Part shown: positions 1 to 7,282 of the stretch, piece by piece
How positions within the stretch are numbered: the stretch's first letter is position 1
Layout of the letters: each line of letters starts with the position of its first letter
NCBI GenBank assembly: GCA_029974875.1
Contig: JARKQP010000501.1
Location: 1-14,077, forward strand
Reading direction: 5' to 3'
Length of the DNA: 14,077 nucleotides
Source of the DNA: Mobilitalea sp.
GTDB lineage: Bacteria > Bacillota_A > Clostridia > Lachnospirales > Lachnospiraceae
Notes under the pieces: model-generated
Seen by the model: the letters and a program-made list of their open reading frames with translations, nothing else
Told to the model about the DNA's origin: nothing
Databases searched by the model: none
Program-made: the position numbers and the translations under genes

Positions 1-659
1 GTCTGGGCATTTCATTCCCGCTGACAATTGTCTATGCCCTGATGCTGAATGAGATATACAGGAAATTCTTTAAGAAGGCGGTGCAGACCATCCATTATCT
101 GCCCTATTTCGTATCCATGGTGGTTATTGCGGGGTTAATTCTTGAATTCTGTTCCACCAATGGTGTGGTAACAGACCTGCTGGTATCCATATTCCATATC
201 AAGAGACAAAACCTGTTGCAGAACCCGAATTATTTCTGGGCAATTAATTTGATCTCTGATATCTGGCAGGGGCTTGGCTATGGTTCAATCTTCTTCGTGG
301 CTGCCATCACCGGAGTCAGCCAGGAGCACCATGAGGCGGCAGCCATTGATGGAGCCAGCAGGCTGCAGCGGGCATGGCATGTTACCCTTCCGGGAATCAT
401 GCCGGCGGTAGTGACCATGCTGGTCTTAAGATGCGGGATGCTTTTGCAGGTCGGTGGGGATAAGATCCTGCTGCTGTACAATCCCAGTATCTATTCCACA
501 GCGGACGTAATTTCTACCCATGTCCAGCGTATGGGTATCGAGCAGATGAATTATGGTTATTCCACCGCGGTTGGATTGTTCAATTCCGTGGTTGGGACAA
601 TCCTGTTGATCGGATCTAATAAGATCAGCAGGAAGCTGACAGACACGTCAGTGATATAG
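1..659 (+). CDS. ABC sugar transporter permease, LplB-like (5' end outside window)
   Basis: Inner-membrane permease of a CUT1-type carbohydrate importer; it would pair with the next gene's product to form the channel. The reading frame is open from base 3 with no start needed, so the gene begins upstream of the window; the ATG at 42 is internal, because the preceding codons (LGISFPLTIVYAL) already read as a membrane segment of this family. Visible are several hydrophobic helices and the cytoplasmic EAA loop that contacts the ATPase (EAAAIDGASRLQRAWHVTLP, about bases 333-392). The gene ends with TAG at 657-659, and that stop overlaps the AGGAGG ribosome binding site of the next permease, so the two are tightly coupled. 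About 218 residues are visible. The substrate cannot be read from the permease; the GH20 gene downstream points to an amino-sugar glycoside. Confidence 0.93.
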   Translation, partial: LGISFPLTIVYALMLNEIYRKFFKKAVQTIHYLPYFVSMVVIAGLILEFCSTNGVVTDLLVSIFHIKRQNLLQNPNYFWAINLISDIWQGLGYGSIFFVAAITGVSQEHHEAAAIDGASRLQRAWHVTLPGIMPAVVTMLVLRCGMLLQVGGDKILLLYNPSIYSTADVISTHVQRMGIEQMNYGYSTAVGLFNSVVGTILLIGSNKISRKLTDTSVI

Positions 660-672
660 GAGGTAATAGGAG

Positions 673-1590
673 ATGGGATTGAAAAAGAGAAATTCGGGTA
701 TGATCGAAAGAACCGGCCCTGGCAGAATTATTTTTAACATTATCAATTATGGCTTCATGGCTCTGTTCGCAGTTGCCTGCATCGCACCAATCTGGCATGT
801 TGCCATGGCTTCCATCAGTGATCCGAAGCTGCTTATATCAAGCTCAGGGGTCTTGTGGAAGCCGCTGGGGGAAATAACCTGGAAGGGCTATGAAATTGTT
901 GCCAGGAATAAGAACATTTTGCTGGGATATACCAATACGCTGTTCTATGTAGGCTGGAATACCGTAGTTGGAACCTTTTGCACCATGCTGGCCGGCTTCC
1001 TGTGCAGCCGGAAGGATTTTAAGCTGGCAACTCCTTTGACGATATTCATTCTGTTCACAATGATGTTTGGCGGTGGATTGATCCCCACCTACATGGTGCA
1101 CCGTGGGTTGGGACTGATCAATAATAGGCTGGTCATGATGATCCCCGGGCTGATGAACGCCTTCTATCTGATTATGATGAAAAGCGCGTTTGAACAGTTA
1201 GATAACGGCTATGAGGAATCTGCCAAATTGGATGGCGCGGCTCCCCTGACGATCATGTTCCGTGTGCTGGCGCCCCTGGTAAAGGCTAATCTGGCTGTCA
1301 TCATCATGTTTACGGTGATTAATGTATGGAACGCCTGGTATCCGGCCTCCATCTATCTGCCAAGAACCAGGGAGTTCTGGCCATTACAGCTGTTCATGAG
1401 GGAAATCCTGATTCAGAATGATACCACCAAGGTTCTTGCCGGTGCCGATGCGGCGAAGGCAGCGGATCTGACCTCCAATCTGGTCAAATACTGTGTGACC
1501 ATGGTAGGTACCCTACCGATCCTGTGTGCATATCCATTTGCACAAAAATATTTTGTAACCGGTGCTACCTTAGGTGGCATTAAGGGATAA
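673..1590 (+). CDS. ABC sugar transporter permease, YtcP/LplC-like
   Basis: Second membrane subunit of the CUT1-type importer, complete at 305 aa, the usual length for this family. It shows about six hydrophobic segments (roughly residues 24-44, 88-110, 120-140, 152-171, 203-222 and 271-290) and an EAA loop at residues 181-201 with the typical E-S-A-K-L-D-G-A core and a proline at its end. The ATG at 673 is preceded by AGGAGG at 658-663 with a 9-base spacer. It starts 14 bases after the first permease and is followed 43 bases later by the lipoprotein gene, so all three belong to one transcript. No ATP-binding gene is seen in the operon; systems of this layout commonly use a shared MsmX/UgpC-type ATPase, which is inferred here. 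Confidence 0.95.
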   Translation: MGLKKRNSGMIERTGPGRIIFNIINYGFMALFAVACIAPIWHVAMASISDPKLLISSSGVLWKPLGEITWKGYEIVARNKNILLGYTNTLFYVGWNTVVGTFCTMLAGFLCSRKDFKLATPLTIFILFTMMFGGGLIPTYMVHRGLGLINNRLVMMIPGLMNAFYLIMMKSAFEQLDNGYEESAKLDGAAPLTIMFRVLAPLVKANLAVIIMFTVINVWNAWYPASIYLPRTREFWPLQLFMREILIQNDTTKVLAGADAAKAADLTSNLVKYCVTMVGTLPILCAYPFAQKYFVTGATLGGIKG

Positions 1591-1632
1591 ATAATGCGTC
1601 CAAGGACGTAATTAATTTAAGGAGGAAAAATT

Positions 1633-3369
1633 ATGGGAAAGAAAGTATTGGCAGTTTTACTGGCAGGTACAATGTGTTTAAGCCTGCTTGCAGGGTGCAA
1701 GAAAAGTGACAATGCCCCTTCGTCAGGACAGGAGGGTACAGTAACAGAAGCTCCAAAAACCACGGAGGGCGGAGTAAAGGAGGAGGCGGATTTTTCAAAG
1801 CATCTTGAGATTTCAGCGTGGGTACATACGATTGATAACGAGGACGGCTATCTGTCTGAGCCAAATGAAAATCCGGTAATTGCGTATATCTCTGAAAAGT
1901 TTAATGTAACCTTTAAATGGCAGATTCCGCCGACAGGCAGTGAAGGGGAGCAGATGAACCTGATGCTTGGCTCCGGTGATTATACGGATGTATTTGATAC
2001 GGCAGTTTCCCCACAGACCGGCCAGGAGCTATATGAGAACGGGGTGATTCAGGATCTGACGCCCTATGTGGAAAAATATATGCCTAATTATATGGCGCTT
2101 GTTTCCAGTAATGATACGATTAGAAAATCAGCCTATACAGATGATGGCAAAATCATTTATATCCCTCTTGTGCCCAATGAGGCAGAGCTGAACTGGGGCG
2201 GACTGATGTATAATAGGAAGATTCTGGAGGATATGACCGGAGGAAATATACAGTTTCCAAGCGGCGGGGAAGAACCTGCTACTGTGGCAGACTGGGAATA
2301 CATGCTGGATTTGATGAAGCAGTACTATGAGGCATCCGGCAGAACGGAGTATGCTTGTTTAATTCTTCCGGCTACCGGGTATTTTGTATCCGGGGATATT
2401 CTGACAGGCTTTGGTGCCAGCGGAACCTTTTATGTGGATGGGAATGGAAAGGTACAGAGCGGCATTCTAACCGATGGGTTTTATAACTATTTGGTAAAGA
2501 TGAAGGAATGGTATGAAAAAGGGTATATTTATCAGGATTTTGCCAGCCGTAACAGTGACCCGTTCTTCTTCCCCAACACGGCGCTGACTTATGGTGGGGC
2601 TGCCGGTATCTTCTACGGACTTGTCGAGCAGCTGTATGATAGAATGTCCAATCCGGATTATGGACTGGATGTGGATTTCCGGGCATTGACAGCACCTCTT
2701 GACACGGAAAACAATGCTACAGTCCTGCCAGCAAATTCAATGGTCAGCAGAAACCAATCCTTTGATGTCTTTAGCTATGGATGGGTAGCATCCACTGCTT
2801 GTAACGAAGAGAAGCTGGTCCGGTGGCTGCAAATCTGTGATTATCTGTTCAGTGAAGAGGGAAGCATGATGAAATCCTATGGTTTGACCAAGGAGCAGGC
2901 TGAAAATAACAAAGTGTATGAGAAGCTTGGCTTAGAGGAGGGTGCTTACTGGTTTGATTCAAATGGCGAATTTACTTATAATCCGATTTTGGATCCCTTC
3001 TCTTCGGAGGCAACCGTAAAAGAAGGCCAGCTTCGCGGCCTAAGATTGCCAGGGCTGGTAAACGCTACTTATAATAAGCAGAAGTCAAGCGAGGGACAGA
3101 AGAAGGCTCATGAGGTATGGGTATCCAATGGACATTCCGCGTGTGTTCCGATCGGTGCTACCTTGACAGTCGAGGAGAATGCTACCAATGCACCCTTGTC
3201 GACCGCTTGTAATGACTATATCGCATCTATGGTACCAAGGTTTATTATGGGTACGGAAAAATTGACCAAAGAAAGCTTTGAAGCGTTTAAGCAGCAGCTT
3301 ATAAATCTCGGTCTAGATACCAGTATCCAGATTACCCAGACTGCATACGATCGCTATATGGCTAAATAA
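1633..3369 (+). CDS. Extracellular substrate-binding lipoprotein, LplA-like
   Basis: Solute-binding component of the importer, anchored outside the membrane. The N-terminus is a lipoprotein signal: MGKK charge cluster, hydrophobic stretch, then the lipobox LLAGC with the modified cysteine at residue 22, followed by a Ser/Thr/Gly/Glu-rich linker to about residue 55. The remaining ~520 residues form an extracellular-solute-binding domain of the large (500-580 aa) LplA-like type that accompanies LplB/LplC permeases. The start at 1633 has GGAGG at 1621-1625 with a 7-base spacer. The gap to the hexosaminidase gene carries a hairpin. The ligand is not identifiable from sequence; an oligosaccharide or glycoside with a terminal HexNAc is the contextual guess. 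Confidence 0.94.
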   Translation: MGKKVLAVLLAGTMCLSLLAGCKKSDNAPSSGQEGTVTEAPKTTEGGVKEEADFSKHLEISAWVHTIDNEDGYLSEPNENPVIAYISEKFNVTFKWQIPPTGSEGEQMNLMLGSGDYTDVFDTAVSPQTGQELYENGVIQDLTPYVEKYMPNYMALVSSNDTIRKSAYTDDGKIIYIPLVPNEAELNWGGLMYNRKILEDMTGGNIQFPSGGEEPATVADWEYMLDLMKQYYEASGRTEYACLILPATGYFVSGDILTGFGASGTFYVDGNGKVQSGILTDGFYNYLVKMKEWYEKGYIYQDFASRNSDPFFFPNTALTYGGAAGIFYGLVEQLYDRMSNPDYGLDVDFRALTAPLDTENNATVLPANSMVSRNQSFDVFSYGWVASTACNEEKLVRWLQICDYLFSEEGSMMKSYGLTKEQAENNKVYEKLGLEEGAYWFDSNGEFTYNPILDPFSSEATVKEGQLRGLRLPGLVNATYNKQKSSEGQKKAHEVWVSNGHSACVPIGATLTVEENATNAPLSTACNDYIASMVPRFIMGTEKLTKESFEAFKQQLINLGLDTSIQITQTAYDRYMAK

Positions 3370-3388
3370 GTATAAGATAACTGGCAAC

Positions 3389-3438
3389 GGGGAGTATCGC
3401 TTCATTATAAGGAAGAGGGTACTCCTCTCTTTTAGGAG
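3389..3438 (+). promoter_or_regulatory. Intercistronic hairpin with T-tract, overlapping an SD-pairing alternative
   Basis: GGGGAGTA (3389-3396) can pair with TACTCCTC (3420-3427) as 8 pairs including one G-U. An inner CTTC/GAAG stem lies within the loop, and TCTCTTTT follows (3428-3433 are part of it). This looks like a leaky terminator or a 3'-stabilising stem for the lipoprotein mRNA. The same CTCCT (3422-3426) is also complementary to AGGAG (3434-3438) of the GH20 ribosome binding site across a 7-base loop, so the two pairings exclude each other. Pairing is seen by eye; no folding energy was computed. Confidence 0.5.
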
Positions 3439-3445
3439 GTGTAGT

Positions 3446-5161
3446 ATGGAATTTTTACCTGCATTAAACGGGACATATAAGGAATTACCGGAAGTCTATG
3501 TGTTGCCGGAAAGCTTTGCAATGGATGAGAGCTTTCCTGAAGCAAACCAGATTTTTATTGAGCGGTTGAACCGGTTGGGAAACTATGAATTAGATACAAC
3601 AAAGGAAAAAGTGATTATCTATGAAGAGCAGAAGAGCTTGCCGGAGGAGGGCTATAGGATCCGGGTTGGTGATGAGAAAGTGGTTATTTCTGCCTTTGGT
3701 GAAACGGGATACTTCTATGGACTTACAACATTATTCCAGATGTTTGTCCGAGGGAAGGGTACAGTGCACCATTGTATTTTGAGCGACGAGCCCCGATTTG
3801 AGAGACGTGGCACGATGCTGGATGTATGCCGCCACTTTTTTTGTGTGGAGGAGGTGAAGAAAATCATCGAGCAGATATCCCTCCTAAAGATGAACCAGTT
3901 CCACTGGCATTTGAGTGAGGACCAGGGCTTCCGTGTGGAAAGCACATGCTTTCCGCAGTTAAATCAAATCAGCGCCTTCCGAAAGCTTTCAAAGGAGGAT
4001 CCGGTGGTACAGAGGGGATTGGCAGAGGCTGGTGACGTCTATGGCGGATATTATACCAAGGAGGAGATCAGAGAGGTGGTTGCCTACGCAGGAGCCCGCC
4101 AGGTGGAGGTGATTCCGGAAATTGACCTCCCGGGACATACCAGCGCAATTTTAGCGGCCTTTCCACAGTTTACCTGTACCGGGGAGCCCCTGAAGGTGAA
4201 AAATACCTTTGGTATTCATGAGCGTATTTTTTGCGCAGGAAAAGAAGGAGCATATGAATTTTTATATCAATTGTTGGATGAGCTTTGTGAGCTGTTTCCT
4301 TCCCGATATATCCATTTAGGAGGGGATGAAGCGCCAAAGGCGGTTTGGCATAAGTGTCCGGCCTGCAATAGGCTGATGGAGGAGAAAGGGATTGAAAGCT
4401 ATGAGCATCTTCAGACCTATTTCACAGACAGATTGGCCCGGCATGTGAAGAAAAGGGGGAAGAAAGCAGTTGTCTGGAATGAAGCAGCCTTTGCAGGGGA
4501 CTTGGACACGGATGCTGTGGTTCAATATTGGGCGGAAATGGCACCGGGACCAAGCTATATGGAGCCAGAATTGAAGAAGGGAAGGAGGCTGATCCTCTCT
4601 TCCACGAACCAGCTCTACTGTGATTCCTATGCAGGGACTCCACTTCGTGCAACGCTGATGTATGAACCGGAAGTCAAGGGAATCAAGGTACCGATAGAGA
4701 ACGTACTGGGAATTGAGATGGCTATGTGGACAGAATGGACACCGGAAAACCTGGATATTGAACAAATGATGTACCCAAGACTACTGGCGGTCTCAGAATG
4801 CGGCTGGACTAAGCAGCGGAATTATGCGGATTTTGAACGACGTGCAAAAGGATATCTGGATGCAGCGCCTCTCAATGTACTTACTCCAATGCCTTGGGAG
4901 GAGGCAACAATTCATGGGGAAGAGGCTCTCCGGATTATTGCGGGGAACATGGTCGAGCTTGGCCAAAAGTACAGAAGCATGTCCTCGGGGGATGAGGAAG
5001 AAGAGGCAGGAAAGGCTGAGGCAGTGCTTCCAGATGGGGTGGAATTATTAGACCGGGAGCTAATGACACGCATGTTTATAGAAAACAAGATGAAGGCTGC
5101 CTATACCCAGCAGGAAATCAATCAGGTTTTGCAGATGATATCGGATGTGATGGGTAAATGA
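3446..5161 (+). CDS. Cytoplasmic GH20 beta-N-acetylhexosaminidase
   Basis: Family GH20 enzyme that removes terminal beta-linked GlcNAc or GalNAc by substrate-assisted catalysis. Residues ~20-115 resemble the small GH20b domain. The catalytic barrel starts near residue 125, with H153-W-H-L-S followed by E-D in strand 2, a PEIDLPGHTSA segment, and the hallmark HLGGDEA with the catalytic pair D294-E295. The active-site-side motif YPRLLAVSECGW lies near the C-terminal end of the barrel. At 571 aa it has ~120 extra C-terminal residues. There is no signal peptide or cell-wall anchor, so it should act on imported substrate, in line with the upstream ABC genes. ATG 3446 has AGGAGG (3434-3439) at 6 bases. 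The stop is TGA (5159-5161). Linkage specificity cannot be told; lacto-N-biosidase activity is an alternative within GH20. Confidence 0.93.
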   Translation: MEFLPALNGTYKELPEVYVLPESFAMDESFPEANQIFIERLNRLGNYELDTTKEKVIIYEEQKSLPEEGYRIRVGDEKVVISAFGETGYFYGLTTLFQMFVRGKGTVHHCILSDEPRFERRGTMLDVCRHFFCVEEVKKIIEQISLLKMNQFHWHLSEDQGFRVESTCFPQLNQISAFRKLSKEDPVVQRGLAEAGDVYGGYYTKEEIREVVAYAGARQVEVIPEIDLPGHTSAILAAFPQFTCTGEPLKVKNTFGIHERIFCAGKEGAYEFLYQLLDELCELFPSRYIHLGGDEAPKAVWHKCPACNRLMEEKGIESYEHLQTYFTDRLARHVKKRGKKAVVWNEAAFAGDLDTDAVVQYWAEMAPGPSYMEPELKKGRRLILSSTNQLYCDSYAGTPLRATLMYEPEVKGIKVPIENVLGIEMAMWTEWTPENLDIEQMMYPRLLAVSECGWTKQRNYADFERRAKGYLDAAPLNVLTPMPWEEATIHGEEALRIIAGNMVELGQKYRSMSSGDEEEEAGKAEAVLPDGVELLDRELMTRMFIENKMKAAYTQQEINQVLQMISDVMGK

Positions 5162-5201
5162 GGCGGGATATTTTTAATATAAATCAGTTAAATCGAAAGG
5201 C

Positions 5202-5636
5202 ATGGGTGTTAGCATGGTATCAGAAACGTTTACCCTTGGCAAGCGCGCTTTTGCATATTGGAATACTACCATCCATGATTGGTATGTTGAAACAGGCGAT
5301 TATGAAATACAAATTGCAAAATCAGCGAGAGAGGTTGAACTGGTCCAGAAAGCCAGGGTGGAATCCAGCGTTACTATTCCAAAAACATATACCCTCAACA
5401 CTACAATGGGAGAATTGTTCCGTGATCCAAAGGCACAGCCAATCCTTGAGAAAATGAATTTAAATAAAGGCCAAGCTTCATCACAGGCTGACCATGCCAG
5501 TGGTGATACAGGAGCGGTTACAGCAGAGCTTAAGGCGGCGATGATGAATGATATGCCGCTGTGTGCGTTATTAAATTTTTCACCGGATTTGAAAAAAGAA
5601 ACTCTTCAAGGAATCATTGATATGCTAAACCAGTAA
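5202..5636 (+). pseudogene. C-terminal remnant of a GH3 beta-glycosidase
   Basis: An open stretch of 144 codons whose first ~50 residues match the Fn3-like C-terminal domain of GH3 enzymes: the LGKRAFAYWN core, then HDWYVETGDYEI and SAREVEL. Residues ~54-144 match the tail common in clostridial GH3 proteins (TMGELFRDPKAQPILEKM, then MMNDMPLCALLNFS and a final GIIDMLNQ). A complete GH3 enzyme of this type has ~700-800 residues, so both catalytic domains are missing. In the same frame a TAA lies a few codons upstream of 5202, and only 40 bases separate the remnant from the GH20 stop, leaving no room for the lost part. It has a poor ribosome binding site (GAAAGG-like). It cannot hydrolyse anything; it marks a lost partner enzyme of the operon. 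It could still be translated as a short Fn3-like protein, but nothing supports a function. Confidence 0.82.
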
Positions 5637-5651
5637 CCTCTAGGAGGAACA

Positions 5652-5801
5652 GTGGTTTTCCAGTACTGTACAGGGGCTTGGCTGTTAAATAAACCATCAA
5701 AAACTGGGAAGGCCGTACGATTTTTTGCCGGAGCCTTACTTGGAATAAAATATGGTTTTGGTTGTATCAATATTTCATATAGAATATCAATAATTCGATA
5801 A
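5652..5801 (+). CDS. Possible 49-codon GTG-start small ORF
   Basis: A consensus AGGAGG at 5642-5647, six bases after the GH3 remnant stop, is followed 4 bases later by GTG. This opens 49 codons ending at TAA 5799-5801. The product has a basic N-terminal half (KPSKTGKAVR) and then a mildly hydrophobic, glycine-rich stretch (FFAGALLGIKYGFGCI). I do not recognise it. It may be the orphaned ribosome binding site of a further deleted operon gene plus chance coding, which I find more likely; the 3' part also overlaps the repeat region upstream of the AraC-family gene. Confidence 0.2.
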   Translation: MVFQYCTGAWLLNKPSKTGKAVRFFAGALLGIKYGFGCINISYRISIIR

Positions 5802-5826
5802 CGAAATATTTGTAAGCAATTATAAT
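5765..5826 (+). promoter_or_regulatory. Candidate AraC-type operator pair and promoter of the regulator gene
   Basis: TATCAATATTTC (5765-5776) and TATCAATAATTC (5785-5796) are direct repeats, 11 of 12 identical, with a 20-base period, close to two helical turns. That is the geometry of AraC-family half-sites. The second copy ends one base before the place where a -35 box should sit for TATAAT at 5821-5826 (17-base spacer). The sequence there (ATAACG) is a poor -35, as expected for an activator-dependent promoter. An imperfect palindrome, AATAATTCG/CGAAATATT (5789-5797 / 5802-5810, 8 of 9 pairs), overlaps the same spot. Binding by the adjacent regulator is inferred. Confidence 0.5.
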
Positions 5827-6031
5827 GTATTTAAGTTAGAAATTATATGGGACAGAAGCTATTAAAGGCTAAGATACTGCTGAAATATCGGATAAGATAT
5901 GGTATGTTCCTTAGGGGCTATGAAGGGATAACAAAAGGGACAACAAAGGTCGCCGATGCAACCCTTCTTAATGGATTTAAGCGAAGGAAAAAGCCTGGAT
6001 TGATCCATAAAGGATAATGGAGAAGTGTACA

Positions 6032-7225
6032 ATGCAACTACTTGGGACGGTACAATATCTACAGAGAATTGCGGGTATTCCTATAAGGGTTATTGAGAAC
6101 GGGGCGATCCAGGAATACTTTGGATGCGATGAATTTATACCGGATCCGGCGATCGAAGCTACCTTGCAACTGTGGAATAATAAGAATGATATTTCTTACC
6201 TGATAACTCCTGAATATATGTTTTATGGAATGGTTTCGTTGGATGGGGACTTAGAAAAGGCTTTGCTGTTAGGGCCGGCGACACCCTTTATTTGCACAAT
6301 TGACCAAGCCCAGGGGATACTTATGCGCATTGGTGGTAAAACCGGCCAGAGTAAAGCATTTTTGGGATGGCTCTCCGGGTTTCTTCGATGTGATGAACAG
6401 CGTTTTATTGATCTGCTGACATTATCACACCAGCTTGTCAATAAATCAATATGTAATCAACCTAGGCAGGTTGAATTTAGTATTGTGGATATGGTGAAGC
6501 TTGGGAAGCCCGACATGCCAAAGGAGAAGCAGGTAGCACTTGATGATGTATTTGCAGCAGGCAGTGCAGGCCATGAGAATTTATTGTTGAATGTAGAGAG
6601 GGGAAAACCGGGAGAAGTAAAAAAAGTATTTGATGCAATTAAAAATCAGCAAATTAATGTACCGCAAATTTCTTCAAACTCGCTACGCAATTTTAAGAAT
6701 TTGATGATAGCTAATGTAGCCTACACCTGTTCACATGCAATTCGAGGTGGCTTATCCCGTGAGATAGCCATGAGACTTTCGGATTATTATATTCGCCAGG
6801 TAGAGGTTATGAAGAGTACCAATGAGATTATAGTACTTTTCGGGAAGATGTATCTGGATTATGCAAAGCAGGTGGAAGCATGCGGTGTACCGGCCTCTGA
6901 TTCTATCTTAGTAAATAGAATTCTAAAGGAGATCAAGGAACATTTATATGAGAATATTACGCCTGCCATGATAGGGGAGCATTTGAAAATGTCTGTTCCC
7001 CATATATGCCGTAGCTTTAAAAAGGAGACAGGAAAAACGCTAACAAAATATATTAATGAGAAAAAAGTAGCAGAGGTAAAGCGTCTGATTGAAGGAACTG
7101 AATTACCGTTTTCACACATTGCATCAGAACTGGGATTTTCATCCCAAAATTATTTACAATATATTTTTAAAAAATACACTGGGATTTCGCTTTCAGAATA
7201 TAGGGAAAAGTGCCATAACCAGTGA
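6032..7225 (+). CDS. AraC-family transcriptional regulator
   Basis: DNA-binding regulator of the AraC/XylS family. Numbering from the ATG at 6032 (397 aa), residues ~1-285 form a sensor region I cannot assign precisely, though it resembles the N-terminus of many Lachnospiraceae AraC regulators. The C-terminal ~100 residues carry two helix-turn-helix units: the first at about 309-334 (ITPAMIGEHLKMSVPHICRS), the second at about 361-391, ending in the family signature with FKKYTGISLSEYR. I prefer 6032 because GGAG (6019-6022) sits 9 bases before it. The alternative ATG at 6017 has AGGA only two bases away, but would overlap the stop of the 56-codon leader frame (TAATG). The gene is followed by the hydrolase gene on the same strand with a 57-base gap holding a cre-like box; it probably controls that gene, the left operon or both. 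Confidence 0.93.
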   Translation: MQLLGTVQYLQRIAGIPIRVIENGAIQEYFGCDEFIPDPAIEATLQLWNNKNDISYLITPEYMFYGMVSLDGDLEKALLLGPATPFICTIDQAQGILMRIGGKTGQSKAFLGWLSGFLRCDEQRFIDLLTLSHQLVNKSICNQPRQVEFSIVDMVKLGKPDMPKEKQVALDDVFAAGSAGHENLLLNVERGKPGEVKKVFDAIKNQQINVPQISSNSLRNFKNLMIANVAYTCSHAIRGGLSREIAMRLSDYYIRQVEVMKSTNEIIVLFGKMYLDYAKQVEACGVPASDSILVNRILKEIKEHLYENITPAMIGEHLKMSVPHICRSFKKETGKTLTKYINEKKVAEVKRLIEGTELPFSHIASELGFSSQNYLQYIFKKYTGISLSEYREKCHNQ

Positions 7226-7243
7226 GAGCCTTATACGCCTGAA

Positions 7244-7258
7244 ATGAAAGCGTTACCT
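7244..7258 (+). promoter_or_regulatory. cre-like catabolite control site
   Basis: The 15 bases ATGAAAGCGTTACCT fit the CcpA-site consensus WTGNAANCGNWNNCW at every fixed position. The site lies between the AraC-family stop (7225) and the hydrolase ribosome binding site (7273-7277), in non-coding DNA, which strengthens the call. If functional, it would lower expression of the hydrolase when preferred sugars are present, by blocking the start or the passage of transcription. No clear -35/-10 pair was seen beside it, so read-through from the regulator gene is likely. Confidence 0.55.
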
Positions 7259-7282
7259 GTAGATTGAGGAATGGAGGACTGC

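Larger units (their letters stand above)
5637..6031 (+). other. Intergenic region upstream of the AraC-family regulator
   Basis: About 395 bases without a recognised gene. From left to right it holds an orphan AGGAGG (5642-5647), a weak GTG-start ORF, paired direct repeats (5765-5776 and 5785-5796), an imperfect palindrome (5789-5810), a perfect TATAAT (5821-5826), and an untested 56-codon open frame (5847-6017) that would lie in the leader of the regulator mRNA. Base composition turns clearly AT-rich between about 5750 and 5860. No remnant of a known protein was recognised in any frame here. Confidence 0.6.

Noticed and set aside
1591..1620. Small inverted repeat CGTC-CAAG-GACG before the lipoprotein gene
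   Set aside because: Only a four-pair stem with no T-run; too weak to call a terminator.
4316..4765. A 149-codon minus-strand frame inside the GH20 gene
   Set aside because: It lies wholly opposite a well-supported catalytic domain, has no recognisable motif and is explained by codon bias of the real gene.
5158..5457. A 99-codon + strand frame whose ATG overlaps the GH20 stop as ATGA
   Set aside because: The overlap looks like translational coupling, but the product matches nothing and it lies in another frame over the GH3 remnant, whose frame gives clear homology.
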